From Azospirillum brasilense (lineage in GTDB: Bacteria; Pseudomonadota; Alphaproteobacteria; Azospirillales; Azospirillaceae), in NCBI RefSeq assembly GCF_007827815.1, contig NZ_VITH01000006.1, forward strand, positions 1 through 64,000: a stretch of DNA of 64,000 bases, read 5' to 3'. The number at the start of each line of letters is the position of its first letter. Position 1 is the first letter of the stretch. Both the position numbers and the translations under genes were made by a program. The notes under the pieces were generated by a model. That model was given only the letters and a program-made list of their open reading frames with translations. It was not told where the DNA came from and did no database searches. Positions 48,974 through 57,764 of this stretch are shown here, piece after piece.

Positions 48974-51037
48974 TCACGCCTTGTGGACCCCGGCGATGAA
49001 ATGGTCGATTTCGCGCGCCAGCGCCTTGGACTGGCCGGCCACCCCGGCGGCGGCGGCGAGGAGCTGGTCGGCGGCGGCGCCGGTGTCGCCCGCCCCGACC
49101 CGGATCTCGCCCATGCCGCCGCTGACCTCGCGGGCGCCGTCGGCGGCCTGCAGGACGCTGCGGGCAATGTCGCGGGTGGCGGCGGACTGCTGGTCCACCG
49201 CCGCCGCGATGCCGGACGCGATGCGGCTGACCTGCGCGATGGTCTGGCTGATTCCCCGCACCGCATCGACGGCATCGCCCGTCGCGTTGCGGATGCCGTT
49301 GATCTGGCCGACGATGTCCTCGGTCGCGCGGGCGGTCTGGTTGGCCAGGCTCTTGACCTCGCCGGCGACCACCGCGAAGCCCTTTCCGGCCTCGCCGGCG
49401 CGGGCCGCCTCGATGGTGGCGTTGAGCGCCAGCAGGTTGGTCTGGCCGGCGATGTCGCTGATCAGGCCGACGACGGCGCCGATCCGCTCCGCGCTGTCGG
49501 CCAGAACGGCGACGGCGGCGTCGGCGCGCTTCACATCGGCCACCGCCGCCTCGGCGATGCGGGCGGACTCGCCCACCTGCTGCCCGATCTCCTCCACCGA
49601 GGCCGACAGCTCCTCGGTCGCGGCGGCGGCGGTCTGCACGTTGTCCGCGGCGGAATGGGCGGACAGCGTCATCCGCTCCGACCGCCCATGGGTCTGCTCG
49701 GCAATGCCGGTGAGCGCGCGGGCGGTGGATTCGAGCTGCTGCGCCGCCGACGCCAGCGCCCCGGTCAGGCCGCCCGCCCGCCCCTCGAACCCGCGCTGCA
49801 GGTCGAGCAGGGCGGCGGTCCGCGCCTCCCTGGCGCGCCATTCCGCCTCCTGCTGGAGGCCCAGGTCGCGGGCCTGCACCAGCCCCTGCTTGAACACCAC
49901 GACGGCGCGGGCCATGGCGCCGGCCTCGTCCTTGCGGTCGGCGCCGGGGATGGCGGCGTCCAGATCGCCGGCGGCCAGCCGGTCCATGGCGGCGGTCAGC
50001 CCGGCGACCGGCCGGGCGATGCCGTCGCCCACCCGCCACGCCACCAGACCGCCGAGCAGGATGCAGCCCGCCCCGACCAGGATGGTCAGCAGGGTCAGCC
50101 GGTTGGCGTCGGCCATCACGCTGGACTGCGGCGCGGCGACCAGGAACGACCACGCGCCGTCGGCGCCGGTGAAGCGCACCGGCGACAGGCGCAGGTAATG
50201 TGGGGCACCGCCGAGCGTGACGACGCCGTCATAGGCCCGCCCCTCGGCGATGGCGCGGCGCGCCTCCGCCGGCAGGTCGTCGGCGGTCCGGGAGAGGCGG
50301 CCGGCGTCGGGATGGGCCACATAGACCCCGGAGCCGGTGAGCACCGCCGCGTGGCCGTCGCCGTAGGGCTTGACCCGGCGGACCAGATCGGTCAGGCCGC
50401 TCAGCGTCAGGTCGACGCCGGCGACGCCGATCACCCGGTCGCCGTCCTTGACCGGTGCGGCGGCGCTGGTCATCAGCGCCTTGGTCAGATCGTCCAGATA
50501 GGGTTCGGTCAGCACCGGCTTTCCCGCCGCGGCGGCGGACCGGTAATATTCCTTCTCCTTCACGTCGGCGAAGGGATAGCCCTCGCTGTCGTCGGCCTTC
50601 GGGCCGGGCAGCCACAGCAGGCTCATCCGCCCGGTGCCGGGCAGGCCCAGGATCTCGCCGGCGCGGTCCAGCCCGGCGACCTCGCGGTCGCGGCCGTCGA
50701 ATCCGTCGTCGGCCATGTCGACCCAGACCCCGGCGTAGAGCGGGCCGACCGCCATCAGGCGGTTGAGGTAGCGGTTGACGGTTTCCCGGCGGGGCGCGCC
50801 GGTGGAGCGTTCGACCTCCACCAGCGCGGCGGCGGAGCGGGCGTCGGCCAGAGCGGCCGAGATGTCGGCGGCCACCCGCGCGCCGTGGTGGTCGGCGGTT
50901 TCGGCCACCAGGGTCGTGACCGCCCGCTCCGCCGCGTCGCGCGACAGGAGCAGGGAGACGGAAGTGACCGCCGCCGCCCCCACGGCCAGAACGGCGGTCA
51001 TACCGATGATGATCTTGGTTCTGAAACGCCCCTTCAT
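48974..51037 (-). CDS. Methyl-accepting chemotaxis protein with a dCache-like sensor
   Basis: The 687-residue protein has TM1 (about 9-30), a periplasmic dCache_1-like double-PAS domain (about 35-305; [46 protein letters not shown]), TM2 (~310-335), HAMP (340-390) and a cytoplasmic MCP signalling hairpin. The conserved tip is [33 protein letters not shown]. No C-terminal CheR-binding pentapeptide is visible (ends in IAGVHKA). The dCache domain usually binds amino acids, amines or carboxylates. It converges with the response regulator gene. Confidence 0.92.
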   Translation of the reverse strand: MKGRFRTKIIIGMTAVLAVGAAAVTSVSLLLSRDAAERAVTTLVAETADHHGARVAADISAALADARSAAALVEVERSTGAPRRETVNRYLNRLMAVGPLYAGVWVDMADDGFDGRDREVAGLDRAGEILGLPGTGRMSLLWLPGPKADDSEGYPFADVKEKEYYRSAAAAGKPVLTEPYLDDLTKALMTSAAAPVKDGDRVIGVAGVDLTLSGLTDLVRRVKPYGDGHAAVLTGSGVYVAHPDAGRLSRTADDLPAEARRAIAEGRAYDGVVTLGGAPHYLRLSPVRFTGADGAWSFLVAAPQSSVMADANRLTLLTILVGAGCILLGGLVAWRVGDGIARPVAGLTAAMDRLAAGDLDAAIPGADRKDEAGAMARAVVVFKQGLVQARDLGLQQEAEWRAREARTAALLDLQRGFEGRAGGLTGALASAAQQLESTARALTGIAEQTHGRSERMTLSAHSAADNVQTAAAATEELSASVEEIGQQVGESARIAEAAVADVKRADAAVAVLADSAERIGAVVGLISDIAGQTNLLALNATIEAARAGEAGKGFAVVAGEVKSLANQTARATEDIVGQINGIRNATGDAVDAVRGISQTIAQVSRIASGIAAAVDQQSAATRDIARSVLQAADGAREVSGGMGEIRVGAGDTGAAADQLLAAAAGVAGQSKALAREIDHFIAGVHKA

Positions 51038-51336
51038 GCCCCCACCCTGTCCGAGCCGCCTCCCTGGATCGGGGGCGGTCGATCATCTTGGCACACCGGA
51101 CGCGGAACGGCCACGTTCGGCAGGCCCCCGCCGCCGCTCAGGCGAACCAAACGGTGACATTTCCACGGGCGGGAGCGGAAACGCCGGGCGTTCGAGGGGG
51201 GAACAACCGGTCCGGCCCGCCTCCGTGCGCCGGCACCCGGCCCGGTGGTCTCACCGGATTTGACGGCGCCTTGTGGCCCAATCCTTGCGTAATTCCGAGA
51301 CCGAAACGGATTTCGGGCAACGAGGGAGCAGGCCGA

Positions 51337-52305
51337 ATGTCGAGCCACGTGCAGTCCGGCATGGCGATGAAGGGGCGGGACCCGCAGACCGGTTTCCATG
51401 CCGCGCGCTACAGCGACGGCGAGATGGCGGCGATTGCCGAGCGCCAGGGTCTGCGGATGCCGCGGTCCATCGCGCAGCTCCACGGCGTGGCGTCGGCGGC
51501 CCGCGTCGATCAGAACGTCCGGCTGCTGACCCGCTCCCTCGTGCTCGGCGACCCGATGCTGGTTGCCGTTCAAAAAGGCTACAAGATCATTTCCACGCCA
51601 TCCGGATGTCTGGAGGTGCACGCCGGCGAGGCCGTCCTGATCGAGGCGGGCGAGGCCATCGACGTGGAGAACGTCCCGGACGGCGACGGCCTCTACCAGG
51701 CGCATTGGATCGCCTTCGACAACCGCCTGCTGGGGGCCCTGGACGCCAGGGAAGGCGACGCCAGGGAGGGCGGTGGCGACCGCCGGACGGTGGCCAGCCC
51801 GGTGAACGCGCCGAATTCGGAGGTCCAGGAGGTGTTCCTGGACAGCGTGGAGCGTGCCTGCGAAGCGATCCTGAAGGAGTGCGTGGCGCCCGCCGCCGTG
51901 GGGCGGCCGCGCGTCATGGAACTGCTGGCCTGGGTGGAGGAGCTGTGCGGCTTCCTTCCGCGCCCCGCCCGCTGCTCGACGACCGGCCGGGTGCGCGCGC
52001 TGCTGACCGAGGATCTGGCGGCGCGCTGGACGACCGACCAGCTCGCCCGCCGCCTCGGCCTCAGCGAGGCGACCTTCCGCCGCCGGTTGGCCCAGGAGGG
52101 CACCTCGCTGTCGGTCCTGCTGACCGAGATGCGGATGGGGCAGGCGCTGCGGCTCCTCCAGTCCACCGACCTGCCGATCATCCAGGTCGCCTTCTCCGTC
52201 GGCTACGAAAGCCCGTCGAAGTTCGCCGGGCGCTTCCGCAGCCGCTTCGGCTTCCCGCCCTCCTCGCTGCGGCTGGCGGCGCCGCCCGCCGTCCCGGCGA
52301 TGTGA
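51337..52305 (+). CDS. AraC-family transcriptional regulator
   Basis: The 322-residue protein has an N-terminal effector domain of AraC-like type (GYKIISTPSGCLEVHAGEAVLIEAGEAIDVEN, a cupin-like core at about 85-130) and a C-terminal double HTH (about 225-318; WTTDQLARRLGLSEATFRRRLAQEG; IIQVAFSVGYESPSKFAGRFRSRFGFPP). The first-motif form lacks the common A-x-x-LGxSxxYLSRxF residues but is clearly of the family. GAGGGAG 8 nt before ATG 51337. The upstream 51038-51336 holds no clear motif beyond a short dyad AACGC-CGG-GCGTT at 51180-51192. It is upstream of the catabolic cluster on the same strand and may control it. Confidence 0.86.
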   Translation: MSSHVQSGMAMKGRDPQTGFHAARYSDGEMAAIAERQGLRMPRSIAQLHGVASAARVDQNVRLLTRSLVLGDPMLVAVQKGYKIISTPSGCLEVHAGEAVLIEAGEAIDVENVPDGDGLYQAHWIAFDNRLLGALDAREGDAREGGGDRRTVASPVNAPNSEVQEVFLDSVERACEAILKECVAPAAVGRPRVMELLAWVEELCGFLPRPARCSTTGRVRALLTEDLAARWTTDQLARRLGLSEATFRRRLAQEGTSLSVLLTEMRMGQALRLLQSTDLPIIQVAFSVGYESPSKFAGRFRSRFGFPPSSLRLAAPPAVPAM

Positions 52306-52426
52306 CGGCGCATCGGGAGGCGCGCGCCATTTTGAGCAGTCCGGCATCGGGTTTGATCGGCTCGGGACAGCGGGGGGAGGGGAGTGGCCCTAGGCTGGAG
52401 GCCGACCACGACGACAGGATGCTTCC

Positions 52427-53041
52427 ATGCCCTTTACCCGGCCAAACGCCCGTCCAGAGCCTCTGTGGGCGCCTCTGCTGGCCGCCGCCCTGACCCTCGG
52501 CGCCGTGACCGCCACCGCCCAGGCCCAGAGCCAGCCCCAGGCCAAGCCCTTCGCCCTGACCCTGCCGGGCCACGCCGATGGACGGTTCCAGGCGAAGAAC
52601 AGCCTTCCGGCGGCCTACGGCTTCGGCTGCGACGGCACCAACCTTTCGCCGGAGATCCGCTGGGACAACGCTCCCGAGGGAACGCGGAGCTTTGTGCTGA
52701 CCATCCACGACGCCGACGCGCCCACGGGCATCGGCTGGACCCATTGGGTGGTCGCCAACATCCCGGCCGACGCCCGCGTCATTCCGGAGGGCGCCAGCGG
52801 CAAGGCCGACCGCCTGCCGGCGGGGGCGTTGGAATCGCGCACCGACTTCGGCGCCCCCGGCTTCGGCGGCCCGTGCCCGCCGCAGGGAACCGAGCATCGC
52901 TACACCGTCACCCTCACCGCGCTGGGCCTCCCCACCCTGCCCGCGATGGTGACCGCCGACTCCATGCCGGCCCTGGTCGGCTTCCTGAGCAAGGCCAACG
53001 CGCTCGGCGAAGCCAAGACGGTCCTGCTCTACGGGCGGTGA
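52427..53041 (+). CDS. YbhB/YbcL family (PEBP-like) secreted protein
   Basis: The 204-residue protein has a signal peptide (LLAAALTLGAVTATAQAQ, cut near residue 34) and the phosphatidylethanolamine-binding-protein fold. Marks are YGFGCDGTNLSPEIRWDNAPEGTRSFVLTIHDADAPTG, THWVVANIPA and FGGPCPPQGTEHRYTVTLTAL. It keeps the Asp-Pro-type pocket residues DADAP and the GPCPP-H-R-Y ligand-site motif. YbhB-like proteins bind small anionic ligands; function in bacteria is largely unknown. It is first after the AraC gene. Its leader shares 16 bp (GACGACAGGATGCTTC) with that of the TRAP binding-protein gene downstream. Confidence 0.88.
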   Translation: MPFTRPNARPEPLWAPLLAAALTLGAVTATAQAQSQPQAKPFALTLPGHADGRFQAKNSLPAAYGFGCDGTNLSPEIRWDNAPEGTRSFVLTIHDADAPTGIGWTHWVVANIPADARVIPEGASGKADRLPAGALESRTDFGAPGFGGPCPPQGTEHRYTVTLTALGLPTLPAMVTADSMPALVGFLSKANALGEAKTVLLYGR

Positions 53042-53077
53042 CCCCCGATCCCACGATTGCGAAACGGAACGACGGAC

Positions 53078-53968
53078 ATGCCTGACCCATCGCCTGAACT
53101 GAGTTGGCCGGACGGCCGGACCCTCGCCCTGTCGATCGTCGTCAACGTCGAGGAGGGGGCCGAGATGTCCCTGGCCGACGGCGACAAGAAGCCGGAGCCG
53201 GTGGACGAGCTGGGGCTGGCGCTCGGCCTGCCCATCCGCAACTACGTCAACGAAAGCAACTACCAGTACGGCATCCGCGCCGGCGGGCCGCGCGTGCTCG
53301 ACCTGCTGGAGGACCACGGCATCACGGCGACCTTCACCGCCGCCGCCGTCGCTCTGGAGCGGGCGCCGGAGCTGGCCGGCCGGATCGTCGCCCAGGGACA
53401 CGAGGTCTGCTCGCACGGCTGGCGCTGGGTCCACCAGTTCTCCTACGACGAGGCGCGTGAACGCGACTTCATCGTCAAGGCCGCCGACGGCATCGAGCGG
53501 ACGACCGGCCGCCGCCCGGCCGGCTGGCTCAGCCGCTACCTGCACACGCCGCGCACCCGCCGGCTGCTGGTGGAGGAGGGGTTCCTCTATCACATGGACG
53601 ATGTGTCCGACGACGTGCCGCGCTGGGAGCCGGTGACCATGGCGGACGGCAGCTTGCGGCCGCTGGTCTGCGTCCCCTACGCCATCGACACCAACGACAT
53701 GAAGTTCTGGACCCACCCCTCCTACACGCCGGAGCAGTGGCTGTCCTACGTCTGCAACAGCTTCGACTGGATGCTGGCGGAATCCCGGCGCAAGGGGCCG
53801 CGGATGCTGTCGGTCGGGCTGCACCTGCGCATCATCGGCCGGCCCGGCCGCATCCGGGCGCTGGAGAAGTTTCTCCGCCACGTCGGCAATCATCCGGACG
53901 TCTGGATCACCTCGCGGCTCGACATCGCCCGGCGCTTCGCCGCCTGCGTGCCCTGGACGGGCGTCTGA
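53078..53968 (+). CDS. Polysaccharide-deacetylase-fold hydrolase of the PuuE/cyclic-imidase type
   Basis: The 296-residue protein has the NodB-like fold with family-typical replacements: SIVVNVEEGAEMSL where the usual TFDDG would be, EVCSHGWRWVHQ (His113, metal or catalytic) and PYAIDTNDMKFW. These features mark the PuuE-type allantoinase / cyclic imide hydrolase clade, which opens cyclic amides and imides, rather than sugar deacetylases. It has no signal peptide, so it is cytoplasmic. ATG 53078 is 36 nt after the previous stop. Downstream genes include a TRAP importer and an amidase, which fits import of an imide or half-amide and its stepwise hydrolysis. Confidence 0.82.
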   Translation: MPDPSPELSWPDGRTLALSIVVNVEEGAEMSLADGDKKPEPVDELGLALGLPIRNYVNESNYQYGIRAGGPRVLDLLEDHGITATFTAAAVALERAPELAGRIVAQGHEVCSHGWRWVHQFSYDEARERDFIVKAADGIERTTGRRPAGWLSRYLHTPRTRRLLVEEGFLYHMDDVSDDVPRWEPVTMADGSLRPLVCVPYAIDTNDMKFWTHPSYTPEQWLSYVCNSFDWMLAESRRKGPRMLSVGLHLRIIGRPGRIRALEKFLRHVGNHPDVWITSRLDIARRFAACVPWTGV

Positions 53969-54028
53969 ACTCCCCTTTCCCGTGATCGGCCGGCTTCCCG
54001 GAACGGCCCCCCATCAAAGGACGACAGG

Positions 54029-55033
54029 ATGCTTCATGCTGTTCTGAAGGCGACCCCCGCCGCGGTTCTGAAGGCCGCCGCCGTCGCGGCGCTCGTTCTG
54101 GCCGGCGGCGTCACCGCCCGCGCCGCCACCGTCTGGGACGTTTCGGTGCCCTGGCCGGCGTCCGAGTTCCACACGGTCAACGCCGAGCGCTTCGCCAAGG
54201 CCGTGGGCGAGGCGACCAAGGGCCAGGTGACGCTGACCATCCATTCCGGCGGCTCGCTGGGCATCCGGGCCAACGAATCGCTGCGTGCGGTGGAGGACGG
54301 GGCGGTGCCGATGGCCGAGGTCGCCGGCTTCCTGAACGTCGGCGACGTGCCGATCCTCGGTCTCGAAGCCATCCCCTTCCTGGTCAAGGACTACGCGGAG
54401 CTGCGCCGGCTGCACACGCTCCTGCGCCCGATCTGGGAGGCGGAGCTGGCGAAGCGGAACCAGAAGATCCTCTATGTGGTGCCGTGGCCCAGCCAGAACT
54501 TCTTCACCAAGACCCCCATCGCCAAGGTCGCGGACATGAAGGGGGTGCGCATGCGCACCTACGACGCCAACACCACGGCGATGGTCCAGCGTCTGGGCAT
54601 GGTGCCGCTCCAGCTCGGCAACGCCGAGGTGGTGGCGGCGCTGGCCACCGGCAAGGTCGACGCCGCGATGACCGCCGGCTCCACCGCGGCCGCCCAGAAA
54701 TACTGGGAGTTCCTGAAATACGGCTTCAACACCAACCATCTCTGGGCGTCGAACCTGATGACCGTCAACCTCGACTCCGGGAAGACGCTGAGCCCGCAGC
54801 AGCAGGCCGCCATCGAGGCGGTCGCCGCCGGGCTGGAGCCGGACTTCTGGACGGTCTCGGAGGGCGAGCACACCCGCCGCATGGCGGAGCTCCAGGCGCA
54901 CGGCATGACCGTCGGGCCGATCGCCCCCGAGCTGCGCAAGGCCCTGGAGGAGGCCACCGCCGACATGACCGCCGACTTCATCCGCAAGGTCGGCGGCCCG
55001 TCGGCCGATGTCATCGCGGCCTTCAAAAAGTAA
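54029..55033 (+). CDS. dctP: TRAP transporter substrate-binding protein (DctP family)
   Basis: The 334-residue protein has a signal peptide (KAAAVAALVLAGGVTARAA, cut near residue 33) and a DctP fold. Typical stretches are AERFAKAVGEATKGQVTLTIHSGGSLG, DMKGVRMRTYDANTTAMVQRLGMVPLQL and VAALATGKVDAAMTAG. The conserved Arg (RMRTYD) binds the substrate carboxylate, so an organic acid ligand is expected. It is the first of dctPQM in this cluster. AAGGA is 10 nt before the ATG. DctP proteins next to CoA ligases often bind aromatic or dicarboxylic acids. Confidence 0.92.
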   Translation: MLHAVLKATPAAVLKAAAVAALVLAGGVTARAATVWDVSVPWPASEFHTVNAERFAKAVGEATKGQVTLTIHSGGSLGIRANESLRAVEDGAVPMAEVAGFLNVGDVPILGLEAIPFLVKDYAELRRLHTLLRPIWEAELAKRNQKILYVVPWPSQNFFTKTPIAKVADMKGVRMRTYDANTTAMVQRLGMVPLQLGNAEVVAALATGKVDAAMTAGSTAAAQKYWEFLKYGFNTNHLWASNLMTVNLDSGKTLSPQQQAAIEAVAAGLEPDFWTVSEGEHTRRMAELQAHGMTVGPIAPELRKALEEATADMTADFIRKVGGPSADVIAAFKK

Positions 55034-55109
55034 ACGCCGCTCCGTCCCGGACGGCGGCACCGGCGTCGCCGCCCGTCCGGGCTTCCCTGTCCCGTCCGGA
55101 GGGTTTGTC

Positions 55110-55637
55110 ATGCAGAGCATCATCGGCGTCTTCGACCGGATTCTGTTCGGCGGCGCACTCCTCGCCTGCGCCGCCGCCGCCCTGCTCGCGGTCATGCTGA
55201 TCTTCGAGGTGGTCACGACCTCCTTCTTCACCTGGTCGCAGCCCTGGGCCATCGAATATTCGGGCTATCTCCTGGCCGTCATCCTGTTCGCCGGATCCGG
55301 CTGGGCGCTCGACCAGGAAGCGCACATCCGCGTCTCGCTGCTGACGGCGCGGCTGCCGAAGCGGTTCCAGGCGGCGCTTGAGGGCGTCACGGTGCTGTTC
55401 GGCTTCGGCGTCGCGCTGTTCATGGCGGTGGCCACCGCCGAGAACGCCCTGCGCAGCCTCGGCACGGGCTCCGTCAGCGTCTATGTCAGCCACACGCCGC
55501 TGGCCTTGCCGCAGGGCTTCCTCGCCCTGTCCATGGCGCTGCTGGCGCTCGGCTTCCTCAACCGGCTTCTGAGGCTCCTGTGCGGCCAGCCGGCCCTGCC
55601 GGCGCGCAGCGCCCCGGCCGCCGTGGAGTCCGTCTGA
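55110..55637 (+). CDS. dctQ: TRAP transporter small permease (DctQ family)
   Basis: The 175-residue protein has four TM segments (about 10-32, 48-67, 85-108, 130-152), the DctQ layout, with W-rich SQPWAIEYSGYLLAVILFAGSGWALDQEAHIRVSLL after the second helix. It helps DctM form the membrane unit. GGAGGG 8 nt upstream supports ATG 55110; a longer in-frame start at 55008 would overlap dctP. Stop and dctM ATG are 1 nt apart. Confidence 0.9.
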   Translation: MQSIIGVFDRILFGGALLACAAAALLAVMLIFEVVTTSFFTWSQPWAIEYSGYLLAVILFAGSGWALDQEAHIRVSLLTARLPKRFQAALEGVTVLFGFGVALFMAVATAENALRSLGTGSVSVYVSHTPLALPQGFLALSMALLALGFLNRLLRLLCGQPALPARSAPAAVESV

Positions 55638-55638
55638 G

Positions 55639-56931
55639 ATGCTCGCTCCCTCCCTGTTCATCGTCCTCGCGCTGGCCGGCCTGCTCGTCTCCGGCCTGTG
55701 GGTCGGGATGTCGCTGATGGCCGTCGGCGTCTTCTCCCTCGAACTCTTCCGCGACATGCGGGTGGACCGCTTCCTGGCCTCCGACCTGTGGAGCACCGGG
55801 ACGGCGCTGGAGCTGGTCACCCTGCCGCTGTTCATCCTGATGGGCGAAGTGCTGTTCCACTCCCGGCTGGCCGAGAACCTGTTCGCCGGGCTCAGCCCCT
55901 TCGCCCGGCTGCTGCCGGGGCGGCTGATCCAGGTGAATGTGCTGGCCTCGACGCTGTTCGCCACGGTCTCCGGCTCCTCGGCGGCGACCACCGCCACGGT
56001 CGGCCGCATCACCATCCGCGAGCTGGACAAGCGCGGCTATTCGAAGATGCTCAGCTACGGTTCGCTCGCCGGGTCGGGGACGATGGGCTTCCTGATTCCG
56101 CCGTCGATCCCGATGATCGTCTACGGCGTGCTGTCGGAGGTCTCGATCCTCGACCTGTTCATCGCCGGCGTCCTGCCGGGATTGCTGCTGGCGGCGCTGT
56201 TCTTCGGCTACATCGCGGTGCGGTGCGCGCTCGATCCGTCGCTCGCCCCGGTGGACGAGGCGCGCTTCACGATGGCCGAGCGGGTCCGGGCCATCGGCCA
56301 GCTCACCCCGACGGTGCTGCTGATGGCCTTCGTCATCGGCTCGATGCTGGGCGGCTTCGCCTCGATCACCGAGGCGGCGGCGATGGGCGTGCTGGGGGCC
56401 GTGATCCTGGTCGCCTGGGAGCGGCAGCTTTCCTGGGCCATGCTCGGCAAGTGCCTGCTGGGCACGGTGAAGACCTGCAGCATGATCGGCCTGATCCTGG
56501 CCGGCGCGCTGTTCCTGACCAAGGCCATGGCGCGGTTGGCCATCCCGGGTCAGGTCGCCGGGATGATCGAGGGGCTGCACCTGTCGCCGATGATGCTGGT
56601 GCTGCTTCTGCTGGCCTTCTACCTCGTGCTGGGCTGCGTCATCGACGGGCTGTCCACCATCGTCATGACCCTGCCGGTGACGCTGCCGCTGGTCGTCAAC
56701 GCCGGGCTGGACCCGCTGTGGTTCGGCGTCTTCCTGATCGTGACGATCGAGATGGCCCAGATCACCCCGCCCGTCGGCTTCAACCTGTTCATCCTCAACA
56801 GCATGACCGGAAAGTCGATCGCCTGGCTGGCGCGGGCGGCAGCCCCCTTCTGCGCGTTGATGGTTGTCCACGTCGCGCTGATCACCCTCTTTCCGGCGAT
56901 CGTCACCTGGCTGCCCGCGGCGCTCCGTTGA
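55639..56931 (+). CDS. dctM: TRAP transporter large permease (DctM family)
   Basis: The 430-residue protein has about 12 hydrophobic segments and DctM motifs: PLFILMGEVLFHSRLAENLF, LLPGRLIQVNVLASTLFATVSGSS, GTMGFLIPPSIPMIVYG and EMAQITPPVGFNLFILNS. It is the ion-coupled transport channel of the TRAP system. It starts directly after dctQ. The gene is followed at 27 bp by the crotonase gene, so transport and metabolism are probably one operon. Confidence 0.94.
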   Translation: MLAPSLFIVLALAGLLVSGLWVGMSLMAVGVFSLELFRDMRVDRFLASDLWSTGTALELVTLPLFILMGEVLFHSRLAENLFAGLSPFARLLPGRLIQVNVLASTLFATVSGSSAATTATVGRITIRELDKRGYSKMLSYGSLAGSGTMGFLIPPSIPMIVYGVLSEVSILDLFIAGVLPGLLLAALFFGYIAVRCALDPSLAPVDEARFTMAERVRAIGQLTPTVLLMAFVIGSMLGGFASITEAAAMGVLGAVILVAWERQLSWAMLGKCLLGTVKTCSMIGLILAGALFLTKAMARLAIPGQVAGMIEGLHLSPMMLVLLLLAFYLVLGCVIDGLSTIVMTLPVTLPLVVNAGLDPLWFGVFLIVTIEMAQITPPVGFNLFILNSMTGKSIAWLARAAAPFCALMVVHVALITLFPAIVTWLPAALR

Positions 56932-56957
56932 GGCCCGAACCGACAGGAACCCGAACC

Positions 56958-57764
56958 ATGCCCTCCTCCTTCAGCCCCTCCTCGTTCAACCTCGCCTCGT
57001 TCAACCTCGAATGCGACGGGCCCGTCGCCCGCATCACGCTGGACCGGCCCGACAAGCACAACGCGCTCGACCGCGACGCCTGGGTCGCCCTCGGAGAGAC
57101 GGTCGCGGCGCTGGGGGCCGCGCCGGAGGTCCGTTCCGTGGTGATCGCGGCCCGCGGCGGCCGTGCCTTCTGCTCCGGCGCCGACATCGCGGAGTTCGCG
57201 ACGGCCTTCGCCACGGCGGACGCGGCGGCGGCCTACGGCGGTGCGATCGCCCACGCGCTGGAAACGGTCGCCGGGTGCCCCAAGCCGGTCATCGCCGAGA
57301 TCGACGGCGCCTGCGTCGGCGGCGGCTGCGCGTTGGCCATGGCCTGCGACCTCCGCTACGCCAGCGAGCGCAGCCGCTTCGCCATCACCCCGGTGAAGAT
57401 CGGCGCCGCCTACTCCTACGACGACACCCGCCGTCTGGTCTCGCTGGTCGGGCCGGGGCGCGCCAAGGAGATCCTGTTTTTCGCCGATTTTCTGTCGGCG
57501 GAGGAGGCCTGCGCCGCCGGGCTGGTCAACCGGGTGCTGCCCGCTGGCGAACTGCGCGGTTTCGTCGCCGAGCGCGCCGCCCTGGCCGCCCGTCGCTCGC
57601 GCAACGCGCTCGGTGTCGCCAAGGCGGTGGTGAACAGCATCGCGGCCGGCGCCCAAACGCCGCCGCCGGAGGTGTCCGCCGCCATCGCCGGGATCTTCGC
57701 CTCCGCCGACTTCCGGGAGGGCTACGCGGCCTTCCTGGAGAAGCGCGCGCCGGAGTTCGCGTGA
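56958..57764 (+). CDS. Crotonase (enoyl-CoA hydratase/isomerase) family protein without the hydratase glutamates
   Basis: The 268-residue protein has the crotonase fold: LDRPDKHNALDRDAW, oxyanion-hole loops CSGADIAEF and CVGGGCALAMACD, and the C-terminal FREGYAAFLEKRAPEF. The two catalytic glutamates of hydratases are replaced: Ala in GGGCALAMACD and Val in ITPVKIGAAYS. The segment FAITPVKIG..Y, KEILFFAD and the ending resemble methylmalonyl-CoA decarboxylase (YgfG/ScpB), from memory of that sequence. So a decarboxylase, isomerase or hydrolase is likelier than a hydratase. It lies between the TRAP genes and a PrpD-like gene. ATG 56958 follows dctM by 26 nt. Confidence 0.85.
   Translation: MPSSFSPSSFNLASFNLECDGPVARITLDRPDKHNALDRDAWVALGETVAALGAAPEVRSVVIAARGGRAFCSGADIAEFATAFATADAAAAYGGAIAHALETVAGCPKPVIAEIDGACVGGGCALAMACDLRYASERSRFAITPVKIGAAYSYDDTRRLVSLVGPGRAKEILFFADFLSAEEACAAGLVNRVLPAGELRGFVAERAALAARRSRNALGVAKAVVNSIAAGAQTPPPEVSAAIAGIFASADFREGYAAFLEKRAPEFA

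Noticed and set aside
55698..57764. A 688-codon frame joining dctM and the crotonase
   Set aside because: The upstream half is dctM read in the wrong frame; the crotonase starts at 56958.
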